A DNA stretch of 64,000 bases from assembly GCA_033764875.1 (NCBI GenBank), contig JANRIO010000018.1:1-64000 (forward strand), given 5' to 3'. Every line of letters begins with the position of its first letter. Position 1 is the first letter of the stretch. Both the position numbers and the translations under genes were made by a program. This DNA is from AWTP1-13 sp033764875. Its GTDB lineage: Bacteria; Pseudomonadota; Alphaproteobacteria; Rhizobiales; Hyphomicrobiaceae. This document shows positions 42,381-49,563 of this stretch, piece by piece. The notes beneath the pieces are model-generated. The model did no database searches and was not told the DNA's origin. It saw only the letters and a program-made list of their open reading frames with translations.

Positions 42381-44429
42381 TCAGGCCAGGTGCAGCGCGG
42401 CGACCAGGATGTCGACGGCCTTGATGCCGATGAAGGGCACGACGAGGCCACCGAGGCCGTAGACCAGCAGATTGCGCCTGAGCAAGGCTGCAGCTCCGAC
42501 GGGCCGATAGGCGACGCCGCGCAGCGCGAGAGGTATCAGCGCAACGATGACCAGGGCGTTGAAGATCACCGCCGACAGGACGGCACTCTCGGGCGTCGCG
42601 AGCCGCATCACGTTCAAGGCGCCGAGCTCGGGGTAGGATGCCACGAACAGCGCGGGGATGATGGCGAAGTACTTCGCCACATCGTTGGCGATGGAGAAGG
42701 TCGTGAGCGAGCCGCGGGTCATCAGGAGCTGCTTGCCGATCTCGGTCACCTCGATGAGCTTGGTCGGGTTGCTGTCGAGGTCGACCATGTTTCCCGCCTC
42801 GCGCGCTGCCTGCGTTCCCGTCTGCATCGCGACGCCGACGTCGGCCTGCGCGAGAGCCGGGGCGTCGTTGGTGCCGTCGCCGCACATGGCGATGAGCCGG
42901 CCCTTGGCCTGCTCGGCCTTGATGTAGGCGAGCTTGTCCTGAGGCGTGGCCTCGGCGATGTAGTCGTCGACGCCGGCCTCCGATGCGATTGCGGCCGCGG
43001 TGACGGGATTGTCGCCCGTCACCATCACCGTCTTGATGCCCATGGCGCGCAGGGCCGCGAAGCGCTCCTTGATGCCGGGCTTGACCACGTCCTTGAGGTG
43101 GATGACGCCGAGAAGTCGGCCACCGTCGATCACGCCGAGCGGGGTGCCGCCCGACTGCGCGATGCGCTCGACGGCATCGCGGAACTCGCGCGGGGCGCCG
43201 GCCAGGGTGAGGCCCGCAGTGGACAGGACCGCGTCGATGGCGCCCTTGCGCACCACGCGGCCCCCGATGTCGATGCCGGAAAGCCGGGTCTGGGCCGAGA
43301 ACGGTACGAAGCGCCCCCCCGCGACATCGACCTCGGACTGTCCGTAGCGGCCCTTGGCCAGCGCCACGATGGAGCGGCCCTCCGGCGTCTCGTCGGCCAT
43401 GGAGGCGAGGAGCGCCGTGGCGGCGAGCCAGTCGCGGTCGATGCCCGGCACGGGAACGAGCTCGCTTGCGAGCCGGTTGCCGAAGGTGATGGTGCCGGTC
43501 TTGTCGAGGAGCAGCGTGTCGACATCGCCGGCGGCCTCCACCGCTCGGCCCGAGGTCGCCACAACGTTGAAGCGGATCAGGCGGTCCATGCCGGCGATGC
43601 CGATGGCCGAGAGCAGGCCGCCGATGGTGGTGGGAATGAGCGTCACCAGGAGCGCGGCAAGAACGGTCAGCGACACGGCGGTGCCGGAGTAGCCGGCGAG
43701 GCCCCACAGCGTCGCGACGGCGATGAGGAAGATGAGGGTCATGCCGGAGAGCAGGATGGAGAGGGCAAGCTCGTTGGGCGTCCTCTGCCGCTCCGCGCCC
43801 TCGACGAGGGCGATCATGCGGTCGAGGAAGGAGGAGCCGGGAGCAGCCGTCACGCGCACCCGGATCCAGTCCGAAAGCACCACCGTGCCGCCGGTGACGG
43901 CGGAACGGTCGCCGCCGGATTCGCGGATGACCGGCGCGGATTCGCCGGTCACGGCCGACTCATTGACGCTGGCGATGCCCTCGACGACCTCGCCGTCGGC
44001 CGGGATGGTGTCGCCCGCCTCCACCAGCACCACGTCGCCCACCTTGAGAGACAGGGCAGAAACCTGGCGCCACTCGCGGCCGGCGGGATCATGCGGAGCG
44101 GCCAGCAGCTTGGCCGGCGTATCGCTGCGCGTCCTGCGCAGCGCATCGGCCTGAGCCTTGCCGCGTCCTTCCGCGATCGCCTCGGCGAAGTTGGCAAAAA
44201 GAACCGTGAACCACAGCCACAGGGCGATCTGGAGGGTGAAGGCGTAGCCACCCCTGCCCAGCAGCAGGTCGCGCCACAGGATCAGCGTGACGAGCAGCGC
44301 CACGACCGCCGTGACGAACATCACGGGGTTGCGCACGAGCGTCGCGGGCGACAACTTCGCGACCGCGTCGATCGATGCCTGCCGCAGGATGGCGGCATCG
44401 AGCATGGATCTGGCTACACTCTTGGACAT
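42381..44429 (-). CDS. kdpB: Potassium-transporting P-type ATPase catalytic subunit KdpB
   Basis: The 682-residue P-type ATPase has DTIPADGEVVEGIASVNESA, the TGESAPV actuator loop near residue 160, the phosphorylated Asp in LLLDKTGTITFGN near 305 and VMVTGDNPVTAAAIA with MCGDGTNDAPALAQADVG in the P domain. It hydrolyses ATP to drive potassium through KdpA. Seven membrane helices are predicted. It starts 15 bp after the kdpA stop. No catalytic residue is missing. Confidence 0.97.
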   Translation of the reverse strand: MSKSVARSMLDAAILRQASIDAVAKLSPATLVRNPVMFVTAVVALLVTLILWRDLLLGRGGYAFTLQIALWLWFTVLFANFAEAIAEGRGKAQADALRRTRSDTPAKLLAAPHDPAGREWRQVSALSLKVGDVVLVEAGDTIPADGEVVEGIASVNESAVTGESAPVIRESGGDRSAVTGGTVVLSDWIRVRVTAAPGSSFLDRMIALVEGAERQRTPNELALSILLSGMTLIFLIAVATLWGLAGYSGTAVSLTVLAALLVTLIPTTIGGLLSAIGIAGMDRLIRFNVVATSGRAVEAAGDVDTLLLDKTGTITFGNRLASELVPVPGIDRDWLAATALLASMADETPEGRSIVALAKGRYGQSEVDVAGGRFVPFSAQTRLSGIDIGGRVVRKGAIDAVLSTAGLTLAGAPREFRDAVERIAQSGGTPLGVIDGGRLLGVIHLKDVVKPGIKERFAALRAMGIKTVMVTGDNPVTAAAIASEAGVDDYIAEATPQDKLAYIKAEQAKGRLIAMCGDGTNDAPALAQADVGVAMQTGTQAAREAGNMVDLDSNPTKLIEVTEIGKQLLMTRGSLTTFSIANDVAKYFAIIPALFVASYPELGALNVMRLATPESAVLSAVIFNALVIVALIPLALRGVAYRPVGAAALLRRNLLVYGLGGLVVPFIGIKAVDILVAALHLA

Positions 44430-44444
44430 GGGAGATGCCTCAGC

Positions 44445-46154
44445 TCAGAAGGTCCTGCCTGCGCCCATCAGGAGGTGCTCGACGACGGGCCCGAGGGCGA
44501 GCGCGGGAAAGTACTGCAGGCCCCCGAGGATTAGGATCACGCCGACGAGAAGGCCGACAAACAGGGCGCCGTGAGTGGGGAAGGTGCCGCTCGAGGCCGG
44601 CGCCTTCCTCTTGCCGGCGAGGGAGCCTGCGATGGCCATCACCGGAACCACATATGCGAAGCGGCCGAGCAGCATGGCGAGCCCAAGCGTCGTGTTGAAC
44701 CAGGGCGTGTTGGCGTTGAGGCCGGCGAAGGCCGAGCCATTGTTGCCGGCGGCGGAGGAGTAGGCGTAGAGGATCTCGCTGAGACCGTGGGGGCCGGCGT
44801 TGGCGAGGCTCTCAAGCGCCTTCGGCGTCATGGCGGAGGCCGCGGTGAAGCACAGAATTGCGGCTGGCAGCACGAGGAGCGCCAGCATGGCCAACTTCAT
44901 CTCGCGCGCCTCGATCCTCTTGCCGAGGTACTCGGGCGTGCGGCCCACCATCAGCCCGGCCACGAACACGGTGACGATGGCCATCACAAGCATGCCGTAG
45001 AGGCCAGAGCCGACACCGCCGGGAAGCACCTCGCCGAGCTGGATCATGAACAGCGGCACCAGGCCGCCCAAAGGCGTCAGAGAATCATGCATGGCGTTGA
45101 CGGCACCGCAGGACAGCCCCGTGGTCGCCGCCACGAAAAGCGCCGACATGGCCTGGCCGAAGCGGACCTCCTTGCCCTCCAGGTTGCCGGCGGCGGGATC
45201 GACACCGAGGGCGGCGACAAGCGGGTTGCCGGCGGTCTCGGCCCAGTAGACGACGCCGACGCCGGCGATCAGCAGCACTGCCATGGCGGCAAGAAGCGCG
45301 TGGCCCTGGCGCCTGTCGCGCACCAATTGGCCGAAGGCGACGACGAGCGCCGTCGACAGCAGCAGCATGCTCCAGATGGAGAGCATGTTGGACCAGGCGT
45401 TGGGGTTCTCGAAGGGATGCGCGGCGTTGGCGTTGAAGAAGCCGCCGCCGTTGGTGCCGAGCTGCTTGATGGCCTCCTGGCTGGCGACCGGGCCGAGCGC
45501 GATGGTCTGCCTGGCGCCCTCGAGCGTGGTCGCGTCCGCAGATCCCGACAGCGTCTGGGGAACGCCCGCGGCGGCGAACGCAACCGCGACACCAACCGAC
45601 AAGGGCAGCAGCACGTAGAGCGTTACGCGCGTGAGATCCACCCAGAAGTTGCCGACGGTTGCCGCGCCCGAGCGCGCGAAGGCACGGGCGAGGGCGAGCG
45701 CCAGCGCAATGCCCGTTGCCGCCGAGAGGAAATTCTGCACGGCAAGGCCCGCCATCTGGGAGAGATGGCTCACGGTCTGCTCGCCCGAATAGGCCTGCCA
45801 GTTGGTGTTGGTGACGAAGCTGATGGCGGTATTGAAGGCAAGATCGGGCGCCATGCCGGCAAAACCCCGGGGATTGAGCGGAAGTGCGCCCTGCAGCCGA
45901 AGAAGCGCGTAGAGCACAAGGAAGCCCAGGCCGTTGAATACGAGCATCGAGAGCGTGTAGGCGAGCCAGGACTGCTCCTGAGCCGGGTCGATGCCGGCGG
46001 CTCGGTAGAAGAGCCGCTCGAGCGGCCGCAGCACGGGGGACAGGACGGTATGCCCGCCATCGCAGACACGGGCGAGCCAGCGCCCGAGGGGCCAGGCGCA
46101 TGCGGCGACCAAGCCCAGCACGAGCGCAATCTGCGCCCATCCGGTGAGGGACAT
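44445..46154 (-). CDS. kdpA: Potassium-transporting ATPase potassium-binding subunit KdpA
   Basis: The 569-residue membrane protein has ten hydrophobic segments and the repeated selectivity-filter regions of the SKT superfamily. These include SFVTNTNWQAYSGEQTVSHL near residue 112, QLGTNGGGFFNANAAHPFEN near 230, FVAATTGLSCGAVNAMHDSL near 345 and AYSSAAGNNGSAFAGLNANT near 470. It forms the potassium channel-like path of KdpFABC. Length matches E. coli KdpA (557). It starts 16 bp after kdpF. Confidence 0.97.
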   Translation of the reverse strand: MSLTGWAQIALVLGLVAACAWPLGRWLARVCDGGHTVLSPVLRPLERLFYRAAGIDPAQEQSWLAYTLSMLVFNGLGFLVLYALLRLQGALPLNPRGFAGMAPDLAFNTAISFVTNTNWQAYSGEQTVSHLSQMAGLAVQNFLSAATGIALALALARAFARSGAATVGNFWVDLTRVTLYVLLPLSVGVAVAFAAAGVPQTLSGSADATTLEGARQTIALGPVASQEAIKQLGTNGGGFFNANAAHPFENPNAWSNMLSIWSMLLLSTALVVAFGQLVRDRRQGHALLAAMAVLLIAGVGVVYWAETAGNPLVAALGVDPAAGNLEGKEVRFGQAMSALFVAATTGLSCGAVNAMHDSLTPLGGLVPLFMIQLGEVLPGGVGSGLYGMLVMAIVTVFVAGLMVGRTPEYLGKRIEAREMKLAMLALLVLPAAILCFTAASAMTPKALESLANAGPHGLSEILYAYSSAAGNNGSAFAGLNANTPWFNTTLGLAMLLGRFAYVVPVMAIAGSLAGKRKAPASSGTFPTHGALFVGLLVGVILILGGLQYFPALALGPVVEHLLMGAGRTF

Positions 46155-46170
46155 CGGGGGCTCCGAGCGT

Positions 46171-46257
46171 TCAGAATCGTTCAGGATGCAACAGTGTGAA
46201 GAGCAGATAGCCCGCGAGCGCGAGAGCGATCACGAGCCCGAGAGCAGGCTCGAGCAT
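46171..46257 (-). CDS. kdpF: Potassium-transporting ATPase subunit KdpF
   Basis: The 28-residue peptide MLEPALGLVIALALAGYLLF plus TLLHPERF is a single membrane helix ending in the conserved HPERF of KdpF. It stabilises the Kdp complex. It lies directly before kdpA and 8 bp after another 27-residue membrane ORF. Confidence 0.92.
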   Translation of the reverse strand: MLEPALGLVIALALAGYLLFTLLHPERF

Positions 46258-46265
46258 GTGCCACC

Positions 46266-46349
46266 TCAGAGCCTTTCGCAGAGGCAGGCGTAGGCGCAAA
46301 GCGCGGCGAAGCCTGCAAGCCCTACGGTGAGGAAGACGATGTCCGACAC
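46266..46349 (-). CDS. 27-residue membrane protein preceding kdpF
   Basis: A GTG at 46347-46349 with AAGGACG upstream starts a 27-residue single-helix peptide, VFLTVGLAGFAALCAYACLC followed by ERL. It ends 8 bp before kdpF and is the first ORF of the kdp transcript. Similar tiny ORFs ahead of kdpF exist in other Rhizobiales as far as I recall, but I know of no assigned role. It may act as an additional Kdp membrane peptide or a translational leader. Confidence 0.7.
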   Translation of the reverse strand: MSDIVFLTVGLAGFAALCAYACLCERL

Positions 46350-46659
46350 GATGGCGTCCTTTGCGCTGGTTACAGCGGACGCAAGGTCGCCCAGCGGGCG
46401 TAAGGACGCCATTCCGAAGAGAGGGGAGACGCATAAGGACGGCATAAAGATGCCAGCCCCCTTATTTTCGCCTCGGGACAGGATCACCATCGCGATCCGA
46501 CCTGGACCGTACGGAGCGCGTTGTTCACTCGCCGCGGGTTACGGCAGCATGTCCAGGCCAAGACCTCGACGATTGACGCTAGCATTCCCTAGGCGCCGTT
46601 CAGGAACCAACTCGATAGCAATGAATTTAGCAGAGCAGAGCTGACGGAGGTGTCCAGCC
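46350..46659. other. 310-bp kdp control region
   Basis: This divergent gap separates the kdp operon (leftward) from three small rightward genes. Its left 100 bp holds phased direct repeats read as KdpE sites (annotated separately). A GGAGG at 46645-46649 belongs to the rightward gene. No ORF with a believable start lies in it. Confidence 0.7.
46398..46447 (-). promoter_or_regulatory. Phased direct repeats, candidate KdpE operator
   Basis: On the top strand GCGTAAGGACG (46398) and GCATAAGGACG (46431) are near-identical 11-mers, and the second runs straight into GCATAA at 46442. The three GCRTAA cores start 33 and 11 bp apart, all multiples of one helical turn, in one orientation. OmpR-family regulators such as KdpE bind tandem direct repeats with 11-bp spacing. 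The sites lie 49-98 bp upstream of the first kdp-operon ORF. Confidence 0.6.
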
Positions 46660-46872
46660 ATGTCCCTTCAGATCGTTCTCGATAGCAGCGGCGACAGCCG
46701 CTACGTTTTCGATCCCGCTGCCACAGACGAGCTTGCCAAGGCACGGGAACGCTTCTCCCGCCTGACGGGGCGCGGCTTCAGCGCTTTCGACAAGCAGAGT
46801 GGGCGCCGACTTGGGACCTTCGATCCCACGGTCCCCGAGACGCTTTTCGTGCCCCAGCTCAAGGGGGGCTAG
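46660..46872 (+). CDS. Small protein of unknown function (70 aa)
   Basis: The ATG at 46660 has GGAGG at 46645-46649. The product opens with a strand-like SLQIVLDSSGDSRYVFDPA, followed by a helix (TDELAKARERFSRLTGRGFS) and ends in VPETLFVPQLKGG, a compact alpha/beta pattern. I do not recognise the family. It is followed after 3 bp by a 152-residue ORF and then a 91-residue ORF, all codirectional, implying one transcript. It is divergent from the kdp operon. Confidence 0.7.
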   Translation: MSLQIVLDSSGDSRYVFDPAATDELAKARERFSRLTGRGFSAFDKQSGRRLGTFDPTVPETLFVPQLKGG

Positions 46873-46875
46873 GCC

Positions 46876-47334
46876 GTGGGCCTCTTGCGAGGCCTGCGGG
46901 CCCTCTGGGTCGCCGTCCGGGATCGCCGCGCGATGCGATACCGGCACGCGGAGCTGCGCCTGCGCAGCGCAGAGATCCGGGCGCGGGAGCTCCTCCGCTC
47001 GTGTCTCACCCCGAGCCAGTGGGACGACTACGTGCATCACGACTGCTTCTTGGTGCGCGGCGGAACGACCGGCCGCCCGTACCGCATCCATCGCGGCGCG
47101 GTGATGAACGTCGAACCCCTCAACGAGGATGGCAGCTCGACCGGGCAACGACTGTGCTTTGCGCCAGTCGGCGGCCTTCCCATGGGCGACGTGCTCGTTG
47201 GCCAGAAATTCGCGCTGGAAGGCATGGAAGAGCAGGTGCTCACAATCGCCAATCCGCAATGGGGGCACGTCCGGCTCGCGGCCCGCGACACTGCCCAAAG
47301 CTATCGCGGCGTTGGCATGAGGCCCAGGGGCTGA
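46876..47334 (+). CDS. Conserved-looking protein of unknown function (152 aa)
   Basis: The start is GTG at 46876 with AAGGGGGG upstream, 3 bp after the 70-residue ORF. An N-terminal Arg-rich helix (RAMRYRHAELRLRSAEIRAR) precedes LLRSCLTPSQWDDYVHHDCF, RGGTTGRPYRIHRGAVMNVE and LCFAPVGGLPMGDVLVGQKF. The stretch 'LTPSQW...F.VRG..TGR.YRI..G...NV' recurs, in my memory, in uncharacterised bacterial and phage proteins. No catalytic residues stand out. The coupling with the preceding ORF suggests they function together. Confidence 0.75.
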   Translation: MGLLRGLRALWVAVRDRRAMRYRHAELRLRSAEIRARELLRSCLTPSQWDDYVHHDCFLVRGGTTGRPYRIHRGAVMNVEPLNEDGSSTGQRLCFAPVGGLPMGDVLVGQKFALEGMEEQVLTIANPQWGHVRLAARDTAQSYRGVGMRPRG

Positions 47335-47412
47335 GCCCCCCGGCAACGGCGGCCGAGCCTGCCGTTGCCGCCCTGCAGGATCTCTTCACCAATCATCCCT
47401 CGCGAGCAGCGC

Positions 47413-47688
47413 ATGACGAAGCCCATCGTTCTCAATCGCGGCCGTGCCAAGACCCAACCGGAAACGGCATTCGCCGATCCGAAGGAGGTCGTTGACCACG
47501 TGCTCCTGACCTACGCGGAAAAGCGCACCGTCCTGGAGCGCTGGCGCACCAACATCCTCAGCGAGCTGGCGGCGGCCGGCGACGGAACGAGGACAGACGC
47601 GATGTCGGACGGCAGGCGCAGAGTGCTCGGGGCGGTTGAGGCGGCCCGACACGATCTCGAGCGCGCCCGCCGCGAGCGCATCACATAG
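47413..47688 (+). CDS. Small protein of unknown function (91 aa)
   Basis: From the ATG at 47413 the product has 91 residues. PKEVVDHVLLTYAEKRTVLE with RWRTNILSELAAAGDGTRT, then a charged C-terminal helix, suggests an all-helical small protein. The segment 'P.EV...LT..EK...L..W' is common in small alphaproteobacterial cytoplasmic proteins of unknown role. It is 78 bp downstream of the 152-residue ORF and convergent to the SRPBCC gene. No ribosome site is clear, and the frame is open upstream to 47365. Confidence 0.65.
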   Translation: MTKPIVLNRGRAKTQPETAFADPKEVVDHVLLTYAEKRTVLERWRTNILSELAAAGDGTRTDAMSDGRRRVLGAVEAARHDLERARRERIT

Positions 47689-47703
47689 GGCGTCGGGCGC
47701 CGA

Positions 47704-48174
47704 TCAAGGGCCGGGGATGTCCGGCTCGACGAGGCGCGCCAATTGCAGCAGGGACTGCTGCCAGCCCAGGTAGCACGCCTCCACGGGAATGGGGGGCGGT
47801 ATGCCCTCCTGGACGATGCTCACCTCGGTCCCGACGGAGACAGCCTTGAGCGCGACCGTGACGCGCATCACGCCCGGAAGGTTCGGGTCGTCGAACCGGT
47901 CCGTGTAGCGGATGCGGGTGTGGGGCACGAGCTCGAGATACTCGCCGCCGAAGGCGTGGCCATTGCCGGTGGTGAAGTTCGTGAACGACATCCTGAACGT
48001 GCCGCCCACCTTCGGCTCGAGGTGGTGGACGGTGGCCGTGAAGCCGTCGGGCGGCAGCCACTTGGCCATGGCGGCGGCGTCGAGGAAGGCGCGATAGACC
48101 TTCTCGGGCTTCGCCGCCAGGACACGGTGGAGGCGCACGGTTCCCGCAGATGCTTGCTCGGGTGTGCCAGACAT
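47704..48174 (-). CDS. SRPBCC / AHSA1-like domain protein
   Basis: The 156-residue protein starts at an ATG with AAGGAGAG upstream. It has the START-like layout of the AHSA1 family: RLHRVLAAKPEKVYRAFLDA at the N-terminus, AMAKWLPPDGFTATVHHLEP, GGTFRMSFTNF, and the C-terminal helix CYLGWQQSLLQLARLVEP. Such proteins bind hydrophobic ligands or act as stress-related chaperone cofactors; the ligand is not predictable. It is monocistronic as far as can be seen. Confidence 0.88.
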   Translation of the reverse strand: MSGTPEQASAGTVRLHRVLAAKPEKVYRAFLDAAAMAKWLPPDGFTATVHHLEPKVGGTFRMSFTNFTTGNGHAFGGEYLELVPHTRIRYTDRFDDPNLPGVMRVTVALKAVSVGTEVSIVQEGIPPPIPVEACYLGWQQSLLQLARLVEPDIPGP

Positions 48175-48300
48175 CTCGCTCTCCTTGTTTGCATCGGTCG
48201 GTCGACGCTTGCGGGCGTCATACCGCAAGGACGCCGGAGGCGCGTCGATGCCGACAGGGCGACAGACAATTGCACAGGCGATATCGCCGCCGCGCCGCAA

Positions 48301-48627
48301 ATGGAACGCGCGCCTCGCCGCGACGTTCAAGAAGCCGCCACCAACAACGAGCGGGCCTCGCGCGGACCGCATTGCGTCTTGCTGCACCAGTCGGAGCTAT
48401 CTGCGATCGGATCCATCCTGCGCGGGCGCGTGCGGCCGCAGCCGCTGGCGTCGTCCATGGCGCAGGCGCTGCGACGGCTGCAGGCGCACCGGCTGCGCAC
48501 CCCGACCGAGCGCTGCCCGTCCTGCCGGGCGCGGGACGCACTTTCGGCAACGGACGAGCGCATCGGCGTGCTTGGCGTGTCGCGCTGCCGGGTTTGCGCA
48601 CAGCCGGTCCTGACTCTCGACCCCTGA
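48301..48627 (+). CDS. Possible zinc-ribbon small protein
   Basis: A 108-residue frame has two CxxC pairs in its C-terminal half (ERCPSCRARD and SRCRVCAQPVL), spaced as in zinc ribbons. They are preceded by a helix, ASSMAQALRRLQAHRLRTPT. Codon choice is normal for the region. The start and ribosome site are weak and the N-terminus is uncertain. Shadow frames on the other strand lack such a motif. It could be a DNA-binding or regulatory small protein. Confidence 0.45.
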   Translation: MERAPRRDVQEAATNNERASRGPHCVLLHQSELSAIGSILRGRVRPQPLASSMAQALRRLQAHRLRTPTERCPSCRARDALSATDERIGVLGVSRCRVCAQPVLTLDP

Positions 48628-48882
48628 GGGAGCCGATTGAGGGCTCTGGCCACGGCGCGGGGTCAGTCCTGGTCCGGATAGACGCCGCGCAGCACGGCGC
48701 ATTGGCACGACCGCCGGAGAAGCGCGCGCGAACAGATGCCGGAACGAGGCCGATTGACCCTTGGCGGCCTGGATGCTGCGCACGGCGTACTCGGTGGATG
48801 CCCTGAGAGCGGCGCTGGACGGCACCCGCAAGACCCGGATGCAGTCCAACGGCTCCCAGACAGCCGAAGGCCCATAGAGAGG
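48628..48882. other. Gene-poor stretch with possible decayed ORF
   Basis: No intact gene is seen. On the lower strand, fragments in two frames (AVRSIQAAKGQSASFRHLFA and CQCAVLRGVYPDQD) could be joined by one frameshift near 48720, hinting at a short decayed gene. The evidence is too thin to annotate it as such. Confidence 0.35.
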
Positions 48883-48906
48883 TGAGGTCCCCCAAAAGGG
48901 ACCTCA
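48883..48906 (-). terminator. Hairpin downstream of small lipoprotein gene
   Basis: TGAGGTCCC (48883-48891) pairs perfectly with GGGACCTCA (48898-48906) over a 6-nt loop. It lies 37 bp beyond the stop of the leftward 42-residue ORF. No U-run follows in either direction, so it could be a processed 3' end rather than an intrinsic terminator. Confidence 0.5.
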
Positions 48907-48942
48907 GTGCGGGCCTTGTAGCCCCGCTCCCGCTTCAGCAGC

Positions 48943-49071
48943 TCAGCGGGCCGGACGCTGCACGTGCACGTCACCGGCCCCGAGCTTGAGCGGCTCATAG
49001 GGCACCTCGCGACGGCAGGCAACGAAGGCTGCAGCGGCACACACGATGGCAATCACAACTACGCGATTCAT
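48943..49071 (-). CDS. Small lipoprotein-like protein (42 aa)
   Basis: An ATG with GGGAGAAAG upstream starts a peptide with a hydrophobic signal (MNRVVVIAIVCAAAAFVAC) whose FVAC resembles a lipobox. The mature part is RREVPYEPLKLGAGDVHVQR. The pattern RRE.PYEP.KLGA is one I associate with tiny Rhizobiales lipoproteins. It is followed by a perfect hairpin. Function unknown; probably periplasmic or membrane anchored. Confidence 0.65.
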   Translation of the reverse strand: MNRVVVIAIVCAAAAFVACRREVPYEPLKLGAGDVHVQRPAR

Positions 49072-49215
49072 GGAACTTTCTCCCGTTCTAGCCAGCGCAT
49101 GAACAACATCTGCCCCAGGCCCAGGTTCCAGGCGGGCCCCGCAAAATCGGCATCTGGCACTGAAAGGACTCAGCGCGGGCTGGAACCCGGCGCGACGTGC
49201 GGCCCAGGCGACGCT

Positions 49216-49563
49216 TCAGCCGGCGGTCAGGCGCCGCAGCTCCGCGATGACGGAGGCCACACGCATGGGCTTTGCCATGGGGCGCGCCAGTCGGAATACG
49301 GCCGGGAACTGATCATAGGAATAGCCCGATACCGTCAGGAACGGGATGTTGCGGCGGATGAGCTCGTGGGCGACGGCCTCAGAGGTCTCGGAGCCGAGAT
49401 TCACGTCGAGGATCGCCGCGTCGCAGCCCGTCTCGGACAGAGCCCTCAGACCGTCCTTCGATGTCAACGCCGGCCCGACGATCGTGAAGCCGGCGTCGGC
49501 GAGCTGCTCGGCGAGGTCGAAGGCGATGATGGCGTCGTCCTCGACGATCAGGATCCTGCTCAA
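49216..49563 (-). CDS. Single-domain response regulator coupled to the hybrid kinase
   Basis: The receiver starts at TTG 49563, whose bases overlap the kinase stop codon (TTGA), with GGAGG just upstream in the kinase gene. It has 115 residues: RILIVEDDAIIAFDLAEQLA, the phospho-Asp53 in AAILDVNLGSET, and the Thr/Lys end of the switch region (FLTVSGY, RPMAKPM). There is no output domain. This TTG/TGA coupling implies near-stoichiometric translation with the HWE kinase, for which stand-alone receivers are common partners. Confidence 0.88.
   Translation of the reverse strand: MSRILIVEDDAIIAFDLAEQLADAGFTIVGPALTSKDGLRALSETGCDAAILDVNLGSETSEAVAHELIRRNIPFLTVSGYSYDQFPAVFRLARPMAKPMRVASVIAELRRLTAG

Noticed and set aside
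39254..44534. Very long frames antisense to kdpD and kdpB
   Set aside because: They are antisense to highly conserved Kdp genes, rich in Arg/Gly/Ala and lack domains.
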